Shown here: positions 53,806 to 63,985 of the stretch, one piece after another | Layout of the letters: every line of letters begins with the position of its first letter | How positions within the stretch are numbered: position 1 is the first letter of the stretch | Assembly: GCA_028343155.1 (NCBI GenBank) | Contig: JAOLXX010000009.1 | Coordinates: forward strand, 21,013 to 85,012 | From: Polaribacter sp. | Lineage (GTDB): Bacteria; Bacteroidota; Bacteroidia; Flavobacteriales; Flavobacteriaceae | Length of the DNA: 64,000 nucleotides | Direction of reading: 5' to 3' | Notes under the pieces: model-generated | What the model was told of the DNA's origin: nothing | What the model saw: the letters and a program-made list of their open reading frames with translations, nothing else | Databases searched by the model: none | Translations under genes and position numbers: made by a program

Positions 53806-56634
53806 CTATTGTAAAGGTGTGCTTAAAGTGATGTCAATAAATCTGTATGCTCCAGCAGGAATATCTACTTCTATAGAGTTAGAAATATCAAAACTCTTAC
53901 CATCTAAAATATCTTTTATGTTGGAAGGTTTAACGCTTTGAAATTTAATAATTGCTTTTTTATCAGTCGGATTTAAATAACCTCCATCTATAATTGTCAA
54001 TCGTAAATTTGTTGGCGATGTTTGTGCAACAACCCAAGCTACATCTCCTGTAACTGTTAAAGGTATTAATTTTTCGCTTTCTTTTAAATCGTTTTTTATC
54101 GTTTTATAATATTCATTTGCATTGTATTTTTTACTCCCATCTGCGTTATAATAATAGTGACCATCTGTATAATATTCTTTTAAAATATTTTTATAAATAG
54201 GATGTAAATTGTCTTTTAAGAAACCTCTTGTTGCTGTTAAATCTGCAGATGAACCTGCTTGTGGAGGTGTAATTAAAACCAAACCATGTTTATAATTTGG
54301 TAAATAATTTTGACGACGATCTTTTACACCAGCTGCATAACTTGAAAAATCCCATTTTGTATTAGGTGCAGCCATCCAAGTAGCGTTTTGTCTGCTAAAT
54401 ACAAATGAATTATTATCTTCAAATTTTTGGTTATAAAAAGTAGACCATTTTAAACTACTGCCTTCGTGCAAATATTTTTTATCTGGCGATAACATACTTA
54501 AATGAACTGGAGAATAACTTACAATTTCATTTGGTTTAGGCACAAATAAGGCTCCTTTTGCTATTAGCTCCCAAATAGTACTCATATAATCTGGATCTAC
54601 ATTAAAATTGTTAATGTATTGCGCTCCGTTTGCAAGATGATAAATTATATGACGCATAAAATGATTTGGTAATCTTTGGTGACTAAACTGTCTGGCTCTA
54701 TCAAAACTTGGGTTGTCTGGAACTGCTCTTGTACCCCAACTATTTACTGCGCCACTTGCCCAAATACCAGTTCTACCTGCAATACTAATGTCCATTGCTT
54801 TGTCTGTAGTTTCTTCCATTGCTGGTACAAAAACATTCGAATATTCACCAGAAAGCACTTTTTTCCACATTGGTAAATAAATATTTGCTTGCCAAAAATT
54901 ATGTTTTGTTCTTACAAAAATATTGGTGTTTCTAGTTTTTGAATATTCTGCAAGTGGATAAAAAAAATCGTCCATTACCCAAGCAAAATCTTCTGAATTA
55001 TCTTCTAATTCTGGAAAAATTAAAACAGTTTTCTTACCGTTTGCAAAATCTATAATTTTTTCTGTAGTACTTCTTTGAAACATATAAGGGTCGTTTCCAT
55101 GACCTCCCCAATAGGCGATTCCTGTTTCACCTTCATACCATTTTGTAATATAATCTATGGATTGTTGTTGGGTAAAATCATATTTTCTTCTTCGATCTCT
55201 TCTTTTTCTGTATTTCTCGTTTGTTATTGTAGATCTGCCCCAATTTTCTGCATGCCCTAAATGACTTCCCCCTAAAAATATTGGACTTTTATAATTTGAT
55301 TTGATGTTATTTGCAGTTGTTCTTGCCAAACCTTTGTCTGTAGCAGAACTCATAAAATAAACGGGTAATGGATCTCTTTCTAAAACTGGTTTTGAGTAAG
55401 TAGACAAGTTATCTCTAATTTGTTTCGTATTATTTATAATAGTTTGAAGCTTCCCTTTTGGTGCTAATTTTTTGTATTCTTTTTTCCAGTTTTTGTTTTC
55501 TGTATCGAGTATATGAATAGTACTACCTCCACTTTGGCTACTTGCTAAAATTATTTTATTGGTTTTAGAATCTTTCCAAATATCATTATAAGAATATGTT
55601 GTTTTTATTTTTTCTTCAGACTTTTTAGATAAATTGTTGTCAACTAAAACAATATGATTTCCTATAAAAAGTAATATTTTCTCTTCTCCATCATCATTAA
55701 TAACAAGTGGTTGTGCAACAGAATAGCCAAAACCTAATCTTTTTGCATCAAACTTTTTCATAGAATTATCTGCTAAATCTACACGCACTAAAGCCATCGA
55801 GTTTTGATGTCCAGAAGTACCTAATAAGATTTCTTGAATTCCGTCTTTATTGTAATCTGATGTTCTAAACTCTCCAATTACTGTTGGTGCTTTAATTTTT
55901 ATAGTTTTAAATGGTTTATCTTCTAAAACATCAAATAAATAAAGCGTTCCTTTAACTTGCATATGATTATTGTTACCATGAACAGCTAACATATCTGTAC
56001 CATCTTGTTTTTTTACAGGTCTTAAAAAATTAGCATAATGTAAATTGGAAGGAGATTTATTATGTCCCCATGTTTTTTCTAGAGAATAGGTACCTGATTT
56101 TATTTCTTTTACTAAAGTTCCATTAGAAGATACATAATAAACGCTTAAATCGAAACCACCACAAACAACATAAGAAGTTTTCTCTTTTTTAACCACTGTA
56201 ACTGCATACATTGGTGGTGCATTTTTATGTCCAGTTTTAAACGTCCATTTTAGTTTTCCTTTGTAATCTAAACAGTATATATTTCCATCCGCATTTGCTA
56301 CTAAAATTTCGTCATTATTATCTCCATCAATGTCTGCAGCCCAAATATCATGATTCATAAAACCAGATAATTTGTTTTTCCAAAGGATATCTCCACCATA
56401 ACCAATTGCCATAATAATTCCTTCGTAAGAAGATGCAATAATGTGAGATTTATTATTAAAATTTGCAGTTCTAACTTTTTGAATTGTATGCCCTGTTTCG
56501 ATACTTATAATCGCATTAGATTTAGAACCTAAATTGTTTTCTATATTTGTTGCTTCAATTTTTTTAGATGAAAAACAAGAAGTTGTTATTACTATTATTA
56601 TGATGAAAAATAAGATGTTTTTATTAAAGTTCAT
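53806..56634 (-). CDS. GH150 lambda-carrageenase-like lipoprotein
   Basis: This protein of 942 residues matches in length and layout the lambda-carrageenase CglA of Pseudoalteromonas as I recall it (about 942 residues, N-terminal propeller). The N-terminus has a lipobox (VITTSC) and then a beta-propeller with repeats such as HDIWAADIDGDNNDEILVAN and GNIYCLDYKGKLKWTFKTG. The catalytic half contains YITKWYEGETGIAYWGGHGND, VLIFPELEDNSEDFAWVMDD, NFWQANIYLPMWKKVLSG and FSHQRLPNHFMRH. Lambda-carrageenase cuts beta-1,4 linkages in the highly sulfated, non-anhydro carrageenan. Being anchored in the outer membrane, it can start degradation at the surface. GH82-like genes flank it at 9- and 40-base gaps. 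Confidence 0.85.
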   Translation of the reverse strand: MNFNKNILFFIIIIVITTSCFSSKKIEATNIENNLGSKSNAIISIETGHTIQKVRTANFNNKSHIIASSYEGIIMAIGYGGDILWKNKLSGFMNHDIWAADIDGDNNDEILVANADGNIYCLDYKGKLKWTFKTGHKNAPPMYAVTVVKKEKTSYVVCGGFDLSVYYVSSNGTLVKEIKSGTYSLEKTWGHNKSPSNLHYANFLRPVKKQDGTDMLAVHGNNNHMQVKGTLYLFDVLEDKPFKTIKIKAPTVIGEFRTSDYNKDGIQEILLGTSGHQNSMALVRVDLADNSMKKFDAKRLGFGYSVAQPLVINDDGEEKILLFIGNHIVLVDNNLSKKSEEKIKTTYSYNDIWKDSKTNKIILASSQSGGSTIHILDTENKNWKKEYKKLAPKGKLQTIINNTKQIRDNLSTYSKPVLERDPLPVYFMSSATDKGLARTTANNIKSNYKSPIFLGGSHLGHAENWGRSTITNEKYRKRRDRRRKYDFTQQQSIDYITKWYEGETGIAYWGGHGNDPYMFQRSTTEKIIDFANGKKTVLIFPELEDNSEDFAWVMDDFFYPLAEYSKTRNTNIFVRTKHNFWQANIYLPMWKKVLSGEYSNVFVPAMEETTDKAMDISIAGRTGIWASGAVNSWGTRAVPDNPSFDRARQFSHQRLPNHFMRHIIYHLANGAQYINNFNVDPDYMSTIWELIAKGALFVPKPNEIVSYSPVHLSMLSPDKKYLHEGSSLKWSTFYNQKFEDNNSFVFSRQNATWMAAPNTKWDFSSYAAGVKDRRQNYLPNYKHGLVLITPPQAGSSADLTATRGFLKDNLHPIYKNILKEYYTDGHYYYNADGSKKYNANEYYKTIKNDLKESEKLIPLTVTGDVAWVVAQTSPTNLRLTIIDGGYLNPTDKKAIIKFQSVKPSNIKDILDGKSFDISNSIEVDIPAGAYRFIDITLSTPLQ

Positions 56635-56643
56635 TTTATTGTT

Positions 56644-58170
56644 TTATTCGATTAGTATTTTTTTAACAGAATACCCTTTTTCAATATAAACTCTTACAAA
56701 ATAAATGCCTCTATGCATTTTTGATGTATTTATTTTGATTTTTTGTTCTTTTGAATTGATAGACTTTACTTTTTTTCCTGCAATAGAAAAAAATTCTATT
56801 TTACTTATTTTTAAATTACTTTTTACGGTTATTTCATTTTTTGAAGGAATTGGATATACTTCAAAATTGATATTTGCAGTTAAGTTATCTTCAACAGATA
56901 AAGCTGCACAATCTGTAGTTAAAAATTCTGCTGGAATTATATCCTCTTGAAATATAAAACCAACTCCTATAATTGGTTCTTCTACAACCAATGTCTGGAC
57001 TCCATTTGTACAGGTATAATTTGCATCTGCCAAAACTGTTGCTATAGATGGACCAATAAAAATAACATCATCATAATTACTTTTTTGTGATGGTGCTGTA
57101 ATTTCTGGTGGGTAATATTTAAAATGTTTCGATTTTATTTCTGCAGATGTTCCAAAAGTAGCATGTACATTTTTTACTCTTACAGACTCGAAAGTTCCAT
57201 CATCTAAACCAATATTTTGATCGTATTTGTTAGACACAAAACCTCCTTCTATTCTAATAGCAAAACCACTATTTACAGCAATTACACCTTCAATATCTAC
57301 AGTACCATTATGAAGTGCGTGTGGAGACACCATAACTGCAGAGTTTCCGTTTGTAGATGAGATGTTTCTACCAACTATTTTATGAATTCCACCAACTCTT
57401 TTAACTCCTGAATGCAAATTTGTGCCTTGTAAATTATTTAGACCTGTAAAACCAGTTTCTAATCGTAAAGTTGCCCCACCATTTCCTGACAAATCTTTAA
57501 AAAGGATATTTTCTGCAGATTGTGTTTGCACATTTCCATAACCATAATGTGCATTGTTAATATGGATGTCTTTTACAATACCATTTACAGGAAAAATATA
57601 GTTTCCATTATATTCATCTCCACCAGTTGCTAGTACAGAAAATTTAGTTTGCTTGTCTTCTACGTATAGATTAGCAATAATAAAATTAGTTACTTTACTA
57701 CATCTATAAACTCCTACATTCACATTATTTACTTGTCTTAGATCTACAGTAAACCTACCTCCACTAGAGCTTGTGGTAATTGTTACATTTTCTATTGGGT
57801 CATCTCCTTTTGGGCCTAAATTAAAAATGCCATAATTTTTAGTATCTGCTCTATCTGTAGGTCTTATTGTAACATCCTTGTGAATATCTAAATGCACATT
57901 AGATTTTAAACTTATTTCTTCGAAAGTGTAATTACCAGCTGGTATTATTAATGTTCCTCCTCCATTATTAGAAATATCATTAATTGCTGTTTGTAATTGA
58001 TTACTATCATCGGTAGTAAAATCGTTATCTACTCCATAATCAGAAACCAAATTTTTATTGAAATTGGCATTTGTAATTGTTGTATAAAAATTAGATTCAT
58101 TATCAATTTGAGTAAATGTTGAAATACAACTAATTAGACCAATTATTATAATGAGTAATTTTGTTTTCAT
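56644..58170 (-). CDS. GH82-like beta-helix protein with T9SS tail
   Basis: This secreted protein of 508 residues is the largest of the four iota-carrageenase-like paralogs. It has a signal peptide, GGGTLIIPAGNYTFEEISLKS, then GYGNVQTQSAENILF, GGATLRLETGFTGLNN and MVSPHALHNGTVDIEG. Again the Glu and the His are kept and Gly stands for the Asp of the iota-carrageenase pair. The last ~75 residues form a T9SS sorting domain (EVYPIPSKNEIT), so this one is exported to the medium or surface, unlike its paralogs. It is the first gene of the tight minus-strand run that continues with the lambda-carrageenase 9 bases later. Confidence 0.78.
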   Translation of the reverse strand: MKTKLLIIIIGLISCISTFTQIDNESNFYTTITNANFNKNLVSDYGVDNDFTTDDSNQLQTAINDISNNGGGTLIIPAGNYTFEEISLKSNVHLDIHKDVTIRPTDRADTKNYGIFNLGPKGDDPIENVTITTSSSGGRFTVDLRQVNNVNVGVYRCSKVTNFIIANLYVEDKQTKFSVLATGGDEYNGNYIFPVNGIVKDIHINNAHYGYGNVQTQSAENILFKDLSGNGGATLRLETGFTGLNNLQGTNLHSGVKRVGGIHKIVGRNISSTNGNSAVMVSPHALHNGTVDIEGVIAVNSGFAIRIEGGFVSNKYDQNIGLDDGTFESVRVKNVHATFGTSAEIKSKHFKYYPPEITAPSQKSNYDDVIFIGPSIATVLADANYTCTNGVQTLVVEEPIIGVGFIFQEDIIPAEFLTTDCAALSVEDNLTANINFEVYPIPSKNEITVKSNLKISKIEFFSIAGKKVKSINSKEQKIKINTSKMHRGIYFVRVYIEKGYSVKKILIE

Positions 58171-58284
58171 AATTATTTTATTTTTTCACAATTAAAACAT
58201 TGATAAACTTATGTGCTATATCAAATTAACCTCCTTATTTTTATTTAATTGTATTTCTGCATTTGTATTATGTATCTTTAAATA

Positions 58285-58317
58285 CAAAAAGCTACCTATA
58301 AAATAGATAGCTTTTTA
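58285..58317 (-). terminator. terminator of the CBM-like T9SS protein gene
   Basis: The stem AAAAAGCTACCTAT / ATAGATAGCTTTTT with a short loop has an A-run at its left, a T-run on the minus strand. It separates the CBM-like gene from the GH82-like/GH150 operon. Confidence 0.8.
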
Positions 58318-58339
58318 CTTATGATAAATAAAAAATTAT

Positions 58340-59649
58340 TTAGTCAATAATTATTTTTTTTGTAAAAGATTTACCTTCTGAACTTATTTTAGCAATATAA
58401 ATTCCACTTGATAAATCAGCCACAGAAATAGCGTTACTTTCTTTTAAATTATTTTCAGATTTTACTGCTACCCCTAAAATATTAAATAAACTCAAACTAC
58501 TATTATTTGGAGTTACAATATTTAATTTTTTCGTTTTTTGATTTACAAATAAAGATACACCTTCTAAAGTATTATTTTCTATACTTGCAGTTGTTGGAGT
58601 AGATATTGTTGCAGACATATTATCAAAATAGAACGTGTCGCCATTTTTTGGATCATTTGCTGCTGTACCGTCAACTACATTAACTGCAAACCAAAAGTTA
58701 ATTTGCTCTACATCTATAGTAGGAAGAATGGTAAATGTTAATTCTTGCCAAGTATTATTACCAACAACAGGTTGAGTATCGTCAATAAGTTCTTCATTAC
58801 CTCCAATACCAGATGCTCCATCATTATTATTTTTTAATCTTACTATTATATCAGCATCATGTGCTGACTTTACCCACATTTTTACATTAAATTGTGTATC
58901 ATCAGCAACAAGATTTGGAGTATATTCTTTAGCAAAATTACTAAATGTAAATTGTGCTGCAGTTGGGTCTGTATTAAACGTCAATTGCATGTTACGATCA
59001 CCATCTTGAGAATCAGTTTCAATTATACTTCTATCATAAGTAGCACCACCAGACATGTGGCCAAGACCTGTTATATCTTCAAAATTAGGATTTGCAATGA
59101 ACTCTGAAAACTCAGCAGGAGGTAAAGGAGTTACATTTACTAATTCAATTGAACTAACGAATATATCGCCTTCAGTAGGAATATCAGTAGGATTACCTCT
59201 AATAGCAATCCAGAAATTTGACAAAGTTCCATTCCAGAAAGGCACTCCTGTCATAGGAAGGTCATATGTTACATATACAGATGAACTTGCAGCAAGTACA
59301 CCATTAATATTTGTATTACCAGTTGTATCATCTCCTCCTTTACCACCTACTCTAAAACTATTACCAGCTGATCCATTTTTAATTTTGATTCTAATAGTGT
59401 TAAAAGCATCAGCATCAACAGCTCCTCCTTTATCAGGCATAGTAGGACCAAAGTTGGCATTACCACTTGATCTTGTCATTTTTAAGGCTCCTTCACCACC
59501 ATCAGCATCCCAAACAATTGTTTGACCAGTACCAAAATTTGCAGCAAAGTCTTCTAAATTCGAATCAAATGTCCAACTTTGTGCAGATATTGCTGCAACT
59601 GCAAAAAAAGCAAATACAAGTGTTAATTTTTTAAGTAATTTTTTTTCAT
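58340..59649 (-). pseudogene. CBM-like T9SS protein, start disrupted by an 8-A run
   Basis: The body is a protein with two jelly-roll (carbohydrate-binding) modules. Module 1 ends around FVSSIELVNV. Module 2 includes GDRNMQLTFNTDPTAAQFTFSNFAKEY, KMWVKSAHDADIIVRL and TFYFDNMSA. A T9SS sorting domain follows. Upstream of the internal ATG at 59479 the same frame continues through WDADGGEGALKM back to a signal peptide (LTLVFAFFAVAAISAQ), but the only suitable ATG (59649) is out of frame by one base because the poly-A has 8 A (59639-59646). With 9 A the protein would be 436 residues starting MKKKLLKK. Either a phase-variable start, a sequencing error or a recent frameshift. Confidence 0.75.
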
Positions 59650-59851
59650 AATATTCTAATATTTAAGTTTATAATTTAACAACAATATTCAAAAACACAG
59701 GCTGTATTTTTGTATTAGTCAATAAATAGGATGTTGTTGTTGGTAAATTTAAAAATAAAATACATTTTTTACTCTTCCTTTTTTAACTTAAAACAAGCAT
59801 ATTTTAACCAAAATTTGAATTATTATGAACTTTGAAGCCTAATTCTTCTTA

Positions 59852-62800
59852 TTAAAGATTATATTTTTCTTTCATAGTAGTAGCATATTTACCTGGAGTG
59901 ATGCTGTACTTTTCTTTAAACAACTTACTGAAATGCGTTCTACTTTTAAAGCCAGTCATTATATAAACTTCGTTAACTGATAAGTTTTTTTGAACTAGAA
60001 AATCTGCCGCTTTTTTTAAACGGTAATCTTTTAACACTTCAAACGGAGTTAGATTTGTAAGTGCTTTTACTTTTTGATAAAAATGTGTACGATTTAAATA
60101 CAGTTCTTTTGTAAAACTATTTAAATCTAAATTCTGATTATCTAAATTCTCTTCTATTAAGTTATATAGTTTTTCTAAAAATGCGTTGTCATTTCTGTTA
60201 TTTACATTATTCTCTTTCGTTAACGGAATTCCTATTTGAAAACGTTCTCTTAATTGTTTCCTATTTTCTAATAAAAATTCTATTCTGGCAATTAAATGCT
60301 TCATATTAAAAGGTTTTCTAATATATGCATCTGCCCCATCTCTTATACCTTGTATTTTATCTTCTATATCTACTAATGCTGTTAATAAAATAACTGGAAT
60401 ATGACTTGTTTTAATGTCAGATTTAATAAGTTTACATAAATCTAAACCATTCATTTCTGGCATTTGTACATCACTTACCACAATATCTGGCCATTCATCT
60501 TCCATTGCATTCAAACATTCTTGTCCGTTTCTAAAAGATTTTACTATAAAGAATTTTGATAATGCTTTAGAAACAAACAACCTCATTTCTAAATTATCTT
60601 CAACAACAAAAACCAAAGTTTTAGCAAGAGAATCATCTACTTCTATTTGAGATAAATCATCTTGATACTCCAATTGTTTTTCAAACTTAAATACTTTTTC
60701 TGCAGATAATATTACCTCTTTTATTAGATGTGTATCTTTTTCTGTAAGTTTTTTTACAATTGGTAAACGAACTTTCATTGTAGTACCAATATCTAACTCA
60801 CTATCAGCAGAAATATAACCATAATGCATCTCTACTAATCTTTTAGTAAATGCTAAGCCTATTCCTGATCCTGCTTTGTGAACATTTTGATTGTTGTGAG
60901 ATTGATAAAAGCGTTCGAAAACGTGTTCTAAATCTATTTTATCTATCCCTTTTCCTGTATCTTTTATAACAACTGTTAAGTCTTTTTCATCACTTTTAAA
61001 TTCTAGACGAATCGTATCTTCTGGTTTCGTGTATTTAAAGGAGTTACTCAAAATATTATTAAAAATTTTTTCTAATTTATCTTTATCTGCAGAAACAATA
61101 ATATTTTTAGAAATTGAATTAACTTCTAATTTTTTACCATCATTTTCTGCCATAAATTGAAAATCTATAATAAGATCTTCTATAAAAGTATTAAAGTTAA
61201 ATCTAGAATAATTAAGTTTTAAAGCGTTTACTTCCGCTTTTTGAAAATCGTGGGTTTGATTAACTAAATGCGTAATTTTTTTAGATTGCCTTTTTATAAT
61301 TTGCAACTTTTCTGTTACATCTTGGTCATTTTTAAAACGATCTGCTAAAATACCAACAGGACCCGTTATTAATGTTAAAGGTGTTTTTAATTCGTGAGAA
61401 ATATTAGAAAAAAAACGAAATTTAGCAGCATTAATTTCTTTTACGTTATTTTTCTCCATTTTCTCTATTTGCACATTATGTTTTAGCTTTTGTACTTTTA
61501 AAATATAATATATAATAGCATAGGTGATTAAAGCTATCATTAAAAAATAGAGAAAATAAGCTATAGAGGTTTTCCAAAAAGGTGGAGAAATAATAATCTT
61601 TAAAACTTTTGGTGCTGTCCATTTATCTAATGCATTAGATGCAAGAACCTGTAATGTATATTCACCTGGCTGTAAACCTGTATATTGTATGGTTTTTTGT
61701 TTGGATGAAATTTCTATCCATTCTTTACTTAAGGGAAGTAGTCTGTATTTTAAGTTATGATTATCAGGATTTAAAAAATGTAATGATATTAAATCTATTG
61801 AAAATATATTTTCGTTATACTTTAAATTTAGTACACCTTGATCTTTTAAATTTTTAGAATCGAGCACTCTGTTTTTAACAGCATTTCTAGACAAAATAGG
61901 TTTGTTAAAAACTTTTAAATTACCAAACTCTAAACGAGGTAAAGGCTCATCATTAGGTAAATCTTCTGGATTAAAATAACATAAACCATCTAAACCAGAA
62001 AATAAGAATTTTCCGTTTTTTATTTTTTCAGAAACAAACCAAAAATCTTCGAAAGGTAAACCATCAGACACTCCAAATCTTCTGAATCTTAATTCTTTGG
62101 TGTCAAACCTATTTAAACCAATATTTGTGGCTATCCATAAATTATTTTCATCATCATACAAAATAGACTTTACAGCATTGTTAGAAAGTCCGTTTTTTTC
62201 TGTAAATGAAGAAAATTTTGGGTCTGTTTCGCTACTAAAAACTTTATTAATTCCACCACCTTCTGTACCTACCCATAAATCTTCATTTGGAAGTCTAATA
62301 ATAGAAGTTACAAAATCTGATGATATAGAAAACTCTTCAATTTGATTATGCTTATATTGTGTTACATTTAAATTTTCAATAGGAGTATTTTTATCAATCT
62401 TTACTCTAAATAAACCATCAGAATCTGCACCAAGCCATAAAAAATTATGAAGAGCATCTGCATAAGCAACCCTAACTAAATAAAGATTATTTTTTTTAAA
62501 AAAAGGATTTTTATTTAAAGATTCTACATTAGTAATTTCATTATTATCATCAACAGAAACCTTAAATACGTCGTTAACACAACCAATCCAAATATTACCA
62601 AAAGCATCCTCTGTAAAAGATCTGGCTTCAGAATTTTTAAAGCCTGAAATATTATTAATTAAAACTGGCGTTGCTTTTTTTGCTCCATTTTTTATTCTGA
62701 AAAATCCTTTTTTGGTAATTTTAATCCAAATATTTTCATTTGAATCTACAAAAACACTTGATGTATTTCTTATATCTTCTATTGAAAGATTAAATGGTAA

Positions 62801-63985
62801 GGGTAAAAATTGCTCTTTTTTGGTATCGTAAAGTGCTAAACCACCTAATTTAGCTGTTAAAAAAACTTGGTCTTTATTATAACTTGATATAAAAGAAACA
62901 TTTGTGGCTTGTGCCTGAAAACCATTTTTTAAACCAACTTTATAATTTTTAAAAGGATTTTCGAAAATATTAAATTTAAAAAGACCATCATTAAAAGTAC
63001 CAAACCAACATATTTTATTGGTAACAGCTACAAGGCAGCTAGAGCGTAAAAAGCCCACCTCTTTTTTAAATGTTTTGGTAACAAAAGGTTCTCTATTTTT
63101 ATAGGATGTTACGTTATTAATATGAATAATTCCGTTATTTAAAGTACCTAACCAAAGACTATTAGATGCATCTATTAAAGCACTATTAAATTCCTTTTGT
63201 TTAAAATCTTTAAACCTTAAATTAAAAGAATAAACGCCATTATTTGCTGTAAAATCTACAAATGCTAAACCTTTTTCTAAAGTAACAATTAGCGATTCTT
63301 TAGCTACTTTAACTATAGATTTACTAAATAGTATGTCATCTTTTAAAACTCTTTTAAATGTTTTTGTTTTACAATTAAAAATAATAGCGCCTTTAGAAGT
63401 AGATAAAAGATAGTTTTCTTTATCTAGTGAGATTCCATTAAAGAAAGAAACTTTATTTTTAAACGTTTGTTTATTGAGCTTAAACTGACCTATAAAATCT
63501 TGAGATTTATCAAATAATAAAATCCCAGAGCTTTGGGTAACACAAACTACATAATCCGATTCTTTATTAATAATTATTTTACGAACTATTGGTTTTTTTA
63601 TTTTTTTATCATTTAAATTATAAGGAAAAAGTTTCTTGAACTTTTCAGTATTATAATTGTAAAGAGTGATTCCTTTGTCTGTACCAATCCATATATTGTT
63701 TTGATAGTCTTCAGATAATGACCTTACTCTATTACTTACTAAAAATTCTTTGTCTACAGTATTTTTATAAGTTGTTAAATCATAACCATCATATTTATTT
63801 AAACCTTCATAGGTACCAATCCATAAAAAACCTCTGGAATCCTCTAAAACAGAAGTAACACCATTGTGCGCCAAACCATTTGAAATTGTTATATGGTCTA
63901 TTTGTTTTAAATTCTTTTCTTGACTGTAGGTCGAATAGATTTTAAAAAATAAAATTATTACAATTAGAAGTTTTCTAATGATCAT
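59852..63985 (-). CDS. hybrid two-component system regulator (HTCS)
   Basis: This one-protein sensor-regulator has 1377 residues. It begins with a signal segment (MIIRKLLIVIILFF), then a periplasmic beta-propeller of reg_prop repeats (GFLWIGTYEGLNKYDG, NIWIGTDKGITLYN, NLWIATNIGLNRFD) up to about residue 700. A Y_Y_Y domain follows at ~738-788, a transmembrane helix near 815, a HisKA domain with the phospho-His in FFSNISHELKTPL (about residue 864), an HATPase domain, a receiver with VVSDVQMPEMNG (Asp near 1172), and a C-terminal AraC HTH (GFKSRTHFSKLFKEKYSITP). It should bind a galactan oligosaccharide in the periplasm and switch on the minus-strand block it precedes; 202 bases separate them. 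Confidence 0.96.
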   Translation of the reverse strand: MIIRKLLIVIILFFKIYSTYSQEKNLKQIDHITISNGLAHNGVTSVLEDSRGFLWIGTYEGLNKYDGYDLTTYKNTVDKEFLVSNRVRSLSEDYQNNIWIGTDKGITLYNYNTEKFKKLFPYNLNDKKIKKPIVRKIIINKESDYVVCVTQSSGILLFDKSQDFIGQFKLNKQTFKNKVSFFNGISLDKENYLLSTSKGAIIFNCKTKTFKRVLKDDILFSKSIVKVAKESLIVTLEKGLAFVDFTANNGVYSFNLRFKDFKQKEFNSALIDASNSLWLGTLNNGIIHINNVTSYKNREPFVTKTFKKEVGFLRSSCLVAVTNKICWFGTFNDGLFKFNIFENPFKNYKVGLKNGFQAQATNVSFISSYNKDQVFLTAKLGGLALYDTKKEQFLPLPFNLSIEDIRNTSSVFVDSNENIWIKITKKGFFRIKNGAKKATPVLINNISGFKNSEARSFTEDAFGNIWIGCVNDVFKVSVDDNNEITNVESLNKNPFFKKNNLYLVRVAYADALHNFLWLGADSDGLFRVKIDKNTPIENLNVTQYKHNQIEEFSISSDFVTSIIRLPNEDLWVGTEGGGINKVFSSETDPKFSSFTEKNGLSNNAVKSILYDDENNLWIATNIGLNRFDTKELRFRRFGVSDGLPFEDFWFVSEKIKNGKFLFSGLDGLCYFNPEDLPNDEPLPRLEFGNLKVFNKPILSRNAVKNRVLDSKNLKDQGVLNLKYNENIFSIDLISLHFLNPDNHNLKYRLLPLSKEWIEISSKQKTIQYTGLQPGEYTLQVLASNALDKWTAPKVLKIIISPPFWKTSIAYFLYFLMIALITYAIIYYILKVQKLKHNVQIEKMEKNNVKEINAAKFRFFSNISHELKTPLTLITGPVGILADRFKNDQDVTEKLQIIKRQSKKITHLVNQTHDFQKAEVNALKLNYSRFNFNTFIEDLIIDFQFMAENDGKKLEVNSISKNIIVSADKDKLEKIFNNILSNSFKYTKPEDTIRLEFKSDEKDLTVVIKDTGKGIDKIDLEHVFERFYQSHNNQNVHKAGSGIGLAFTKRLVEMHYGYISADSELDIGTTMKVRLPIVKKLTEKDTHLIKEVILSAEKVFKFEKQLEYQDDLSQIEVDDSLAKTLVFVVEDNLEMRLFVSKALSKFFIVKSFRNGQECLNAMEDEWPDIVVSDVQMPEMNGLDLCKLIKSDIKTSHIPVILLTALVDIEDKIQGIRDGADAYIRKPFNMKHLIARIEFLLENRKQLRERFQIGIPLTKENNVNNRNDNAFLEKLYNLIEENLDNQNLDLNSFTKELYLNRTHFYQKVKALTNLTPFEVLKDYRLKKAADFLVQKNLSVNEVYIMTGFKSRTHFSKLFKEKYSITPGKYATTMKEKYNL

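Noticed and set aside
53806..56634. 942-residue protein as a PQQ-dependent dehydrogenase because of its N-terminal propeller
   Set aside because: The propeller repeats lack the tryptophan-docking pattern of PQQ enzymes and the C-terminal half has conserved segments that fit GH150.
41805..58170. The four beta-helix proteins as polygalacturonases or pectate lyases
   Set aside because: The motifs GYGxVQ, GGxTxRxE and PHxxxNG match iota-carrageenase and not the GH28 or PL signatures; the genomic setting is red-algal galactan.
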